The position numbers and the translations under genes were made by a program. From AEGEAN-183 sp045563675 (GTDB taxonomy: Bacteria > Pseudomonadota > Gammaproteobacteria > Magnimaribacterales > Magnimaribacteraceae): a stretch of 64,000 nt of DNA. Below, one piece after another: positions 53,134-60,201 of this stretch. How positions within the stretch are numbered: position 1 is the stretch's first letter; each line of letters begins with the position of its first letter. Location of the stretch: assembly GCA_045563675.1 (NCBI GenBank), contig JBJLIX010000001.1, forward strand, positions 744,001 through 808,000, in the 5' to 3' direction. The notes below the pieces were generated by a model, which was given only the letters and a program-made list of their open reading frames with translations, was not told where the DNA came from and made no database searches.

Positions 53134-54315
53134 ATGAATAAGGTCTATAAGAATTACTTTTATATTGTTTTAATCTCAATAGCTACAATCTTTTTTTTAG
53201 TTGTTTCTATAAACCGCTTAATTGATCCCTATTCATATTTTCATGATGCTAATAAAAAGGAATTTAACTTTCTAAAACCTTATATACCTACCACAAGAGC
53301 AAAAGCATTAGCTATAGCTGAATTTAAACCCAAAGTTCTTATACTTGGTAGCTCTCGTACAGAACAAGGAATTGATCCAAATAATGATGCTTGGAAGATG
53401 CACCCAGTATTCAATGCTGCTTTTGGAGGAGCTGACATCTTTGATTCTTATCATTACTTAAAATTTTCGCATTCTTCAGGGCAGTTGAAGGAAGTAGTTC
53501 TCATGGTAGATTTTTTTATGTTTAATGCTGAAAGAAAAAAGTATGACTCTAAGGGTTATGGTTATTTAGAAAATATATCCCAGTCAGCAGATTTATTAAC
53601 GATTAGTACTTTTAAGTATCTTCTTTCTCTTCAAACTACTATAGATAGCTTTAAGACGAAATTGAATAAGGTTAATAAAAGCAGATTAATTAAAGATAAA
53701 GGTCTACTAAGTGTTCCTCAGCTAACTCATCCTTATTCAAAATTTATTTCTACTGAGAGTGCTTTTTACAAAGTTCATTATAGAGACTTTAAAACTAAAA
53801 ATGATCATCAAGATAATATGCAAGCTTTCCTTTGGATTATAGATTTTGTTAGAGAAAATGATATTAATTTGATAGTAGGGATATCACCTATTCATGCGCG
53901 ACTTTTAGAAGTCTTATACGTTAAAGATTATGGAAATGAATTTGAAGAGTGGAAAAGGAATCTATTAAAAATGATAGAAGCTAAGAGGGTGGAAGGTCAA
54001 AAAAATAATATAACTTTAATTGATTATTCAGGTTTTAATTATTTCACTACAGAAGCTATTCCAGGAAAAGATATCACTCAAGAATCACAACTAGATATGA
54101 AGTGGTACCTAGAACCCAGCCATTACAAATTATCGTTAGGTAATAAGGTAATTGATAAATTCTTATCCCAAAAAGTTTCAGCAATAGGAAGTTTCGGGTT
54201 CAAACTTAACCAAAAAAACATCGAAGGACATCTTAAAAAAATTAAAGAAGAAAGAAAAAAATGGAAAGAAAAATTTCCAGAATACTCAAAAGAGATTGGA
54301 CTCTTGAGTCAATAA
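53134..54315 (+). CDS. Membrane-anchored SGNH-like protein (MBOAT partner)
   Basis: 393 residues. One N-terminal signal anchor (residues 8-29, YFYIVLISIATIFFLVVSI) exposes the rest to the periplasm. VLILGSSRTEQGIDP (S73/S74) looks like SGNH block I, and FNAAFGGADIFDSYHY is similar to block II. Near the C-terminus EPSHYKLSLG occupies the DxxH place, with Glu instead of Asp. It follows the MBOAT gene by 7 bases, as AlgJ/AlgX or DltD-like partners do, suggesting it completes acyl transfer to the final acceptor. Catalytic competence is uncertain. The last 40 residues are very basic and helical. Confidence 0.75.
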   Translation: MNKVYKNYFYIVLISIATIFFLVVSINRLIDPYSYFHDANKKEFNFLKPYIPTTRAKALAIAEFKPKVLILGSSRTEQGIDPNNDAWKMHPVFNAAFGGADIFDSYHYLKFSHSSGQLKEVVLMVDFFMFNAERKKYDSKGYGYLENISQSADLLTISTFKYLLSLQTTIDSFKTKLNKVNKSRLIKDKGLLSVPQLTHPYSKFISTESAFYKVHYRDFKTKNDHQDNMQAFLWIIDFVRENDINLIVGISPIHARLLEVLYVKDYGNEFEEWKRNLLKMIEAKRVEGQKNNITLIDYSGFNYFTTEAIPGKDITQESQLDMKWYLEPSHYKLSLGNKVIDKFLSQKVSAIGSFGFKLNQKNIEGHLKKIKEERKKWKEKFPEYSKEIGLLSQ

Positions 54316-54329
54316 TATATTGGTGGGGC

Positions 54330-54406
54330 TGGAGCTGGCGATTGGATTCGAACCAACGACCGGCTGATTACAAATCAGCTGCTCTACCTAACTGAGCTAC
54401 GCCAGC
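54330..54406 (-). tRNA. tRNA-Thr (UGU)
   Basis: On the minus strand, acceptor GCTGGCG pairs with CGCCAGC; the anticodon arm is GCTGA-TTTGTAA-TCAGC (anticodon TGT); the T arm has TTCGAAT; CCA is encoded. Its 3' end faces the acylation cluster, 15 bases away. Confidence 0.97.
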
Positions 54407-54450
54407 AAAACTTGCGGCATTTTATCATAGAGAAAATCTCTTTTATTAAT

Positions 54451-55260
54451 TTAAGATTTCTTAATAAAAGCTTGTCCAGTTCTAAGAAAGAACATTTTTT
54501 CTTTAGTTTCAAAAACCAGTTCTCCTTTATCGCTAATCCCTTTTACCATTCCATTAAGCATTTTTCCCTGGAAATCTACTTCACATATTTGGTCCTTTAA
54601 TAGATTGAGATCTTCAAATAGAGATTTATATGGTGCAAAACCTCTATCTTCAAATTTTTTTCTTAGATCGATAAGAGAATTTAAAATGGTACCAATAATT
54701 TCATTTCTATCAGCTTTACTTTCCAAATAGTTACTTATAGAAGTCCAATCCTGGTCTATGGGCACTTCATTCTTTTTCTCCATAAAAACATTTATTCCTA
54801 TTCCAACTACTATATTAGTTAATTTATTAGATTGAGTTGTCTCTATAAGTATCCCTCCGACTTTTTTACCAGATAAAAAGATGTCATTAGGCCATTTGAG
54901 ATTAAATTTTAAAGGCAAAGAATGCTCTAGAGCTTTTGTTACTTCAACAGCAGTTGCCAGACTTAACCCTTCTAGTTGAGAGGGAGCTAAAGCTGAATTC
55001 CAAGAGAAAGAAAGATAGATATTTTTATAAGCAGGGCTAAACCACTTCTTGCCTCCAGTTCCTCTACCAGCAGTTTGTTTTTCTGCAAGAACAGCAATTG
55101 CATCTGATTTACTTATAAATCCTTTCATTTCTTTTTTTATTGCGTCGTTCGTCGATCCTATTTCTTCATAAATTATGACTTCATTTAAGGAAAGTAAGTT
55201 TTTAGGGGCTAAGCATCTAAGAATTTTAGATTTATCTAGTATTTGCTTTTTTTCAGTCAT
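54451..55260 (-). CDS. birA: Biotin-protein ligase
   Basis: 269 residues. Biotinyl-AMP motifs are TAGRGTGGKKWFSP and LKWPNDIFLSGKKVGGILIE, followed by GIGINV and a short C-terminal SH3-like domain (ICEVDFQGKMLNGMVKGISD). The N-terminal winged-helix DNA-binding domain of E. coli BirA (321 residues) is absent, so it should not repress biotin genes. It attaches biotin to carboxylase carrier protein. It lies upstream of the tRNA/tuf cluster, as in several gammaproteobacteria. Confidence 0.93.
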   Translation of the reverse strand: MTEKKQILDKSKILRCLAPKNLLSLNEVIIYEEIGSTNDAIKKEMKGFISKSDAIAVLAEKQTAGRGTGGKKWFSPAYKNIYLSFSWNSALAPSQLEGLSLATAVEVTKALEHSLPLKFNLKWPNDIFLSGKKVGGILIETTQSNKLTNIVVGIGINVFMEKKNEVPIDQDWTSISNYLESKADRNEIIGTILNSLIDLRKKFEDRGFAPYKSLFEDLNLLKDQICEVDFQGKMLNGMVKGISDKGELVFETKEKMFFLRTGQAFIKKS

Positions 55261-55295
55261 TTAATTTAACAGCATAACAAATCTATTAAATTAAG

Positions 55296-55324
55296 TTGAC
55301 AAGGTATTCTGACAACCGCAGAAT
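55296..55324 (+). promoter_or_regulatory. Putative sigma70 promoter of tRNA-Tyr
   Basis: TTGACA, 17 bases, CAGAAT. The expected start is about 15 bases before tRNA-Tyr. The -35 box is perfect and the -10 box is 4/6. Confidence 0.55.
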
Positions 55325-55346
55325 TGCCCGCTATTTTTAATTTGAA

Positions 55347-55431
55347 GGAGGGGTTGGGGAGCGGTCAAACCCAGCAGACTGTAAATCTGCCGCCTCGTGC
55401 TTCGCAGGTTCGAATCCTGCCCCCTCCACCA
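55347..55431 (+). tRNA. tRNA-Tyr (GUA)
   Basis: Acceptor GGAGGGG pairs with CCCCTCC; the anticodon arm has CAGACTGTAAATCTG (anticodon GTA); a long variable arm (GCCTCGTGCTTCG) marks a class II tRNA; CCA is encoded. Confidence 0.97.
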
Positions 55432-55466
55432 GCTATATAATTTCTATCTTAAATGTGCGAAAATGC

Positions 55467-55495
55467 TTGCAATAAAGGGCTAAAGGGTCTATAAA
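55467..55495 (+). promoter_or_regulatory. Putative sigma70 promoter for tRNA-Thr/tuf transcription unit
   Basis: TTGCAA, 17 bases, TATAAA, with a GGGC-rich spacer, about 125 bases before tRNA-Thr. The remainder of the 193-base gap holds no gene or tRNA remnant that I can see. Confidence 0.55.
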
Positions 55496-55624
55496 CACGA
55501 TCCGAGCTTTGGGTTGTTAGTGGTTTTTATTTTTTTTTAACTAAATAGGTTATAAATTATTATTTTTCTCTGTTTGTACAGGAAACCCCTTTCTACTCTG
55601 AAAGTCAATAAAACTAAGGTTTTG

Positions 55625-55700
<76 letters not shown>

Positions 55701-55730
55701 GGTAAAAATATTTTTGTATAGGAAGTAAAA

Positions 55731-56915
55731 ATGTCTAAAGAAAAATTTGAAAGAACTAAACCCCACGTTAACGTGGGAACTATAGGCCATGTAGATCATG
55801 GTAAAACTACTTTAACTGCTGCGCTTACCAAAGTTTGCGCAGAGGCTAGGGGAGGTGAGGCTATCGCTTTTGATGGTATAGATAACGCACCTGAAGAAAA
55901 AGAGCGTGGTATAACTATTGCTACTTCGCATGTTGAGTATGATTCTGATGCGAGACACTATGCCCATGTAGATTGCCCTGGTCATGCAGATTATGTAAAA
56001 AACATGATTACTGGAGCAGCTCAAATGGATGGAGCTATATTGGTAGTGAGTGCTGCTGATGGACCAATGCCACAAACTAGAGAACATATACTTTTAGCTA
56101 GACAAGTTGGAGTTCAGCATATCGTAGTTTTTCTTAATAAAGCAGATCAGGTAGATGATGCTGAATTAGTTGAACTGGTAGAAATGGAAGTAAGGGACCT
56201 ACTTACTGAATATAATTTCCCAGGCGATGATACTCCAATAATAACAGGATCAGCCCTGAAGGCTTTAGAAGGAGACGCGGACAATGTTGCTAAGCTTAAT
56301 GAGCTTGTTTCTTCACTAGATTCGTATATTCCTGAGCCAGTAAGAGAACTAGATAAGCCTTTCTTAATGCCAATAGAAGATATCTTCACAATACAGGGCA
56401 GAGGAACTGTTGTAACAGGCAGGATTGAAAGAGGTGAGATAAAAGTAAACGAAGAAATTGAGATAGTAGGAATTCGTGAGACTACCAAAACTACTTGTAC
56501 TGGTGTTGAAATGTTTAGAAAGCTTCTAGATGAAGGTAAGGCTGGCGAAAATGTTGGAATTCTTCTTAGGGGTACAGAGCGAGATGATGTTGAAAGAGGT
56601 CAAGTTCTCTCTAAGCCAGGTTCAATTAAACCTCATACAAAATTTGATGCTCAAATTTATGTACTTACTAAAGAAGAAGGAGGAAGACATACTCCTTTTT
56701 TCAAAGGTTATAGGCCCCAATTTTACGTGAGAACAACTGATGTAACTGGAGCTGTAGAATTACCTGCTGAAGTAGAAATGGTAATGCCAGGTGATGATCT
56801 TAGTATTTCAGTGGAGCTAATTTCTCCAGTAGCAATGGAAGAAGGCATGAACTTTGCAATTAGAGAGGGCGGAAGGACAGTAGGTTCAGGAGTAGTATCC
56901 AAAATTATTGAGTAG
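55731..56915 (+). CDS. tuf: Elongation factor Tu
   Basis: 394 residues, identical in length to the E. coli protein. The GTPase motifs are GHVDHGKTTLTAA, DCPGHADYVKNMI and NKAD (where NKCD is common). Domain 2 starts near PVRELDKPFLMPIED, and the protein ends RTVGSGVVSKIIE. It delivers aminoacyl-tRNA to the ribosome. The TAG stop at 56913-56915 overlaps the first two bases of tRNA-Trp, so RNase P processing at the tRNA 5' end would cut the mRNA inside its stop codon. AGGAAG upstream serves as ribosome binding site. Confidence 0.98.
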   Translation: MSKEKFERTKPHVNVGTIGHVDHGKTTLTAALTKVCAEARGGEAIAFDGIDNAPEEKERGITIATSHVEYDSDARHYAHVDCPGHADYVKNMITGAAQMDGAILVVSAADGPMPQTREHILLARQVGVQHIVVFLNKADQVDDAELVELVEMEVRDLLTEYNFPGDDTPIITGSALKALEGDADNVAKLNELVSSLDSYIPEPVRELDKPFLMPIEDIFTIQGRGTVVTGRIERGEIKVNEEIEIVGIRETTKTTCTGVEMFRKLLDEGKAGENVGILLRGTERDDVERGQVLSKPGSIKPHTKFDAQIYVLTKEEGGRHTPFFKGYRPQFYVRTTDVTGAVELPAEVEMVMPGDDLSISVELISPVAMEEGMNFAIREGGRTVGSGVVSKIIE

Positions 56916-56989
56916 GCCAGTAGCTCAATTGGCAGAGCGGTGGTCTCCAAAACCACAGGTTGGGGGTTCGATTCCCTCCTGGCCTGCCA
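56914..56989 (+). tRNA. tRNA-Trp (CCA)
   Basis: Acceptor AGGCCAG pairs in all seven positions with CTGGCCT; the anticodon arm is GTGGT-CTCCAAA-ACCAC (anticodon CCA); discriminator G; CCA is encoded. The 5' end falls within the tuf stop codon. Confidence 0.97.
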
Positions 56990-57019
56990 CTTAAGCGCTG
57001 ATCTATCCATGACTATATT

Positions 57020-57379
57020 ATGGGAGTTAAGCTAGAAAATATGACAAATTATCTCCGCTGGATTTTAGGGTTATTCATCATGGCTATAGCAGTATATGGA
57101 AATTCATATTATTCATATGAGCCACTTCTTTACAGAGTTATTGGAGTAATAATTTTATTATTAATATCATTAGCTATTTTACTAACTACATCTCAAGGAA
57201 AAGAAGCTCTAAATACTGTTCTAGAATCAAGATCTGAGATAAGAAGGGTTGTTTGGCCAACAAGGATAGAGACTACACAAACTACTATGATAGTTGTAGT
57301 TGCTATAACAATAGCCGGTTTAGTTTTGTGGGGATTAGATTCACTTTTTGGTTTAGTTACATCTAGGTTGTTGGGGTAA
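57020..57379 (+). CDS. secE: Preprotein translocase subunit SecE
   Basis: 119 residues with three hydrophobic helices, as in E. coli. The conserved cytoplasmic region and third helix read RSEIRRVVWPTRIETTQTTM, then VVVAITIAGLVLWGLDSLFG. It stabilises SecY in the export channel. An in-frame ATG at 57041 is an alternative start; the upstream ATG keeps the standard length. It is followed by nusG 8 bases later. Confidence 0.95.
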   Translation: MGVKLENMTNYLRWILGLFIMAIAVYGNSYYSYEPLLYRVIGVIILLLISLAILLTTSQGKEALNTVLESRSEIRRVVWPTRIETTQTTMIVVVAITIAGLVLWGLDSLFGLVTSRLLG

Positions 57380-57387
57380 AAAATTTT

Positions 57388-57915
57388 ATGCAGTGGTATG
57401 TAATACAAGCTTATTCAGGATATGAAAATAAAGTTAGAGAAGCTCTCTTAGAAAGGATAGAGAGATTCCAAATGGAAGATAAATTTTCTGAAGTTATGGT
57501 ACCTGCTGAAGAGGTTGTTGAATTGAAAGGTGGTCAGGAAAGGCGAGTTCAAAGAAAGTTTTTTCCTGGCTATATTCTTTTGAACATGGAGCTTGATGAC
57601 GATAGTTGGCACTTAGTAAAAGATACTCCTAGAGTCATGGGTTTCATTGGTGGTAGTAAAGAAAAACCTTCTCCTATAAGTGAAGAAGAGGCCAAAGCTA
57701 TTATGCAACAACAGCAGCTTGGGGCTGAAGTCACAAAGCCTAAGATTACTTTTGAGCCAGGAGAAATGGTAAGAGTTATAGACGGCCCTTTTAATGATTT
57801 TAGTGGAGCAGTAGAAGAAGTTAATTTTGAAAAAAGCAAAGTAAGAGTTGCTGTATTAATTTTTGGGAGATCAACCCCTGTTGAATTAGAGTTTAGTCAA
57901 ATAGAGAAGGCTTAA
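57388..57915 (+). CDS. nusG: Transcription termination/antitermination factor NusG
   Basis: 175 residues. The NGN domain begins WYVIQAYSGYENKVREALLE and includes RKFFPGYILLNMELDD; the KOW domain is FEPGEMVRVIDGPFNDFSG. It couples RNA polymerase to Rho and the ribosome. The stop overlaps the rplK start by one base (TAATG). Confidence 0.97.
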   Translation: MQWYVIQAYSGYENKVREALLERIERFQMEDKFSEVMVPAEEVVELKGGQERRVQRKFFPGYILLNMELDDDSWHLVKDTPRVMGFIGGSKEKPSPISEEEAKAIMQQQQLGAEVTKPKITFEPGEMVRVIDGPFNDFSGAVEEVNFEKSKVRVAVLIFGRSTPVELEFSQIEKA

Positions 57916-58343
57916 TGGCAAAAAAAATAGATGGATATATAAAACTTCAAGTACCTGCTGGTGGTGCTTCTCCAAGTCCTCCTGTAGGCCCAGCTCTGGG
58001 ACAACATGGTCTTAATTTAATGGACTTTTGTAATGCTTTTAATGCTCGTACTAAAGAAATGGAGAAAGGATTACCGGTTCCGGTGGTAATAACAGTGTAT
58101 GAAGATAAAAGTTTTGATTTTATAGTTAAAACAACCCCCGCCTCTGTTTTAATAAAAAAAGCTGCTGGAGTAAAAAAAGGAAGTGGTACGCCTAATAGTG
58201 AAAAAGTTGGAAAGGTTTCTAAATCTCAACTTGAAGAGATAGCTAAGATAAAAGATCCTGATCTCACGGCTGCTGATATGGATGCTGCTGTAAGAACCTT
58301 GGAAGGTAGTGCAAGGAGTGCAGGTATAGAGGTAGAAGGATAA
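57915..58343 (+). CDS. rplK: 50S ribosomal protein L11
   Basis: 142 residues, normal. It starts with KKIDGYIKLQVPAGGASPSP and contains GPALGQHGLNLMDFC and the rRNA-binding KKAAGVKKGSGTPNSEKVGK. It forms the GTPase-associated centre with 23S rRNA. The stop overlaps rplA by one base (TAATG). Confidence 0.98.
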   Translation: MAKKIDGYIKLQVPAGGASPSPPVGPALGQHGLNLMDFCNAFNARTKEMEKGLPVPVVITVYEDKSFDFIVKTTPASVLIKKAAGVKKGSGTPNSEKVGKVSKSQLEEIAKIKDPDLTAADMDAAVRTLEGSARSAGIEVEG

Positions 58344-59032
58344 TGGTAAGGATGTCAAAAAGAAGAGATTACTTTCAAAAAGTTGAAGAAAGGAAGTATG
58401 AAATTGAGGAGGCAATTGAATTCTTAAAAGCTGCACCTCAAACTAATTTTGAACAGGCTATAGACGTGGCTGTAAATCTTGGCATAGATGCCTCTAAGTC
58501 TGACCAGAATGTTAGAAGTTCAACTGCTCTACCAGCAGGAACTGGGAAATCTTGTTCAGTAGCAGTTTTTGCGGAAGCTGATCAGGCAGAAGAAGCTAAG
58601 AAGTCTGGTGCTGACATAGTAGGCATGGAAGATTTAGCGGAAAAGCTTAAAGAAGAAGAATCTAATTATGATGTGATAATTGCAACCCCTGATACCATGA
58701 AGGTGGTAAGCCCTTTAGCAAAGATTTTAGGTCCAAAAGGAAAGATGCCAAATCCAAAAACAGGAACAGTTACCAAAGATGTGGGAACTGCTGTTAAGAA
58801 TGCTAAAGCTGGTCAAATAACCTACAGGGCTGACAACGGAGGAATAGTTCATGGAAGGATAGGAAACTTATCTTTCTCATCTGAAGAAATAAAACAAAAT
58901 ATCGAGAAGCTATTAGATGATTTAAAAAAGAATAAACCTTCATCTTCAAAAGGAGAGTTTATAAAGAAATTATTTATAACATCAACCATGGGTCCTGGTT
59001 TAGAGATAGATATGGGGTCTTTAAAATTTTAA
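58343..59032 (+). CDS. rplA: 50S ribosomal protein L1
   Basis: 229 residues. The signature region is ILGPKGKMPNPKTGTVTKDV, followed by GQITYRADNGGIVHGRIG. It is part of the L1 stalk and, in E. coli, represses the L11-L1 mRNA. An internal ATG at 58352 is a possible alternative start. Confidence 0.97.
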   Translation: MVRMSKRRDYFQKVEERKYEIEEAIEFLKAAPQTNFEQAIDVAVNLGIDASKSDQNVRSSTALPAGTGKSCSVAVFAEADQAEEAKKSGADIVGMEDLAEKLKEEESNYDVIIATPDTMKVVSPLAKILGPKGKMPNPKTGTVTKDVGTAVKNAKAGQITYRADNGGIVHGRIGNLSFSSEEIKQNIEKLLDDLKKNKPSSSKGEFIKKLFITSTMGPGLEIDMGSLKF

Positions 59033-59084
59033 GATGAAGATTTTAATAAAAGAATTCTTAGGTAGGGTGCGTCAAAAGCGCATC

Positions 59085-59180
59085 TATCAAAGACCGTAGG
59101 TGTAAAACAGTTGTTTTACTTAAATATAAAAGCCTACGCAGATGGAAGCAATCATAGCGCTAGTTATGATGTAGCCTCCA
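59085..59180 (+). promoter_or_regulatory. L10-type ribosomal protein leader (autoregulatory)
   Basis: The 187-base rplA-rplJ gap contains a conserved-looking fold: CGTAGG (59095-59100) pairs with CCTACG (59133-59138), enclosing a GTAAAAC/GTTTTAC hairpin (59102-59119). This matches the kink-turn region bound by the L10-(L7/L12) complex in E. coli, which represses rplJL translation. Boundaries are approximate. Confidence 0.8.
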
Positions 59181-59219
59181 ATTTTCTATTCATTAATTTG
59201 AATAGAGGAGTTTAAGAAT

Positions 59220-59753
59220 ATGCCAATGCGTATTGAAGACAAGAAAGAAGCCGTAGAGGAGCTCAACAAGATTGCTAGTGAAGCTACTTCTGCAATAGCC
59301 GCTGATTATCATGGAACTTCAGTTTCAGAGTTGACTAAGTTAAGAGAAGAGGCAAGAAACTCTTCTGTTCATTTAAAAGTAATTAGAAATACTTTAGCTA
59401 AAAAAGCTCTAAATGATACTAAGTTTTCATGCTTTGAGGACCTGTTAGTCGGTCCTACTATCTTAGCGTTTTCCTTAGATGATCCTACTAATGCACCAAA
59501 ATTAGCAAATAACTTCACAAAATTAAATTCTAATTTTAAGGTTAAAGGTTTGTCTATGGGAGAGTCTTTATTAGATTTAGGTAGATTAGCTGATATTGCT
59601 AACTTGCCAACTAAAGAAGAGGCTATAGCCCAATTTTTAGGTCTTCTTAACGCACCTGTTTCAAAGTTAGTTAGTTTGGTTAATGAAATACCAACAAAAT
59701 TAACTAGGACTATATTGGCCGTGAAACAAGCTAAAGAAGAGCAAAATTCTTAA
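59220..59753 (+). CDS. rplJ: 50S ribosomal protein L10
   Basis: 177 residues, close to the usual 165-175. It has the N-terminal rRNA-binding domain (ADYHGTSVSELTKLREEAR, VIRNTLAKKAL) and the C-terminal helix that binds L7/L12 dimers. A GAGGAG ribosome binding site lies within the leader. It forms the ribosomal stalk base and is the autoregulator of this transcript. Confidence 0.97.
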   Translation: MPMRIEDKKEAVEELNKIASEATSAIAADYHGTSVSELTKLREEARNSSVHLKVIRNTLAKKALNDTKFSCFEDLLVGPTILAFSLDDPTNAPKLANNFTKLNSNFKVKGLSMGESLLDLGRLADIANLPTKEEAIAQFLGLLNAPVSKLVSLVNEIPTKLTRTILAVKQAKEEQNS

Positions 59754-59779
59754 ATTTAAATTTTATTTGGAGAAATATA

Positions 59780-60166
59780 ATGGCATTAAGTAAAGAAGAA
59801 ATTTTAGAAGCAATTTCTGAAATGAGTGTTATGGATATAGTTGATTTAATATCGGCTATGGAAGAAAAATTCGGAGTTACAGCCGCAGCACCAGTTGCTG
59901 CAGTTGCAGCACCGGCTGCAGGATCATCAGATGAAGCATCTGGTGAAGATGAAGCTGCAACAGGTGACCTTCACCTAGCAGAAGTAGGAGATAAAAAGGT
60001 TGATGTAATTAAGGCTGTCAGATCAATTACAGGCTTAGGTTTGAAAGATGCCAAAGCATTGGTTGATGGAGCTCCTTCATCTATAAAAGAAGGAATAAGC
60101 AAAGCAGAGGCCGATGAGTTTACAAAACAATTGGAAGAAGCTGGAGCTAAAGCTGAATTTAAATAA
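59780..60166 (+). CDS. rplL: 50S ribosomal protein L7/L12
   Basis: 128 residues. The N-terminal dimerisation helices lead to an Ala/Pro-rich hinge (AAAPVAAVAAPAAGSSDEAS) with an extra acidic stretch (EDEAATGDLH), then the globular factor-binding domain KVDVIKAVRSITGLGLKDAK. The family is about 120-125 residues, so the hinge is slightly enlarged. Confidence 0.98.
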   Translation: MALSKEEILEAISEMSVMDIVDLISAMEEKFGVTAAAPVAAVAAPAAGSSDEASGEDEAATGDLHLAEVGDKKVDVIKAVRSITGLGLKDAKALVDGAPSSIKEGISKAEADEFTKQLEEAGAKAEFK

Positions 60167-60169
60167 AAA

Positions 60170-60183
60170 AGTTCTTTTGAACT
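60170..60183 (+). terminator. Possible weak attenuator hairpin between rplL and rpoB
   Basis: AGTTC-TTTT-GAACT, a 5-base stem directly after the rplL stop, without a T tract. It occupies the place of the E. coli rplL-rpoB attenuator/processing site but is much weaker. Confidence 0.25.
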
Positions 60184-60201
60184 AGATTAATAGAGGTACA
60201 T

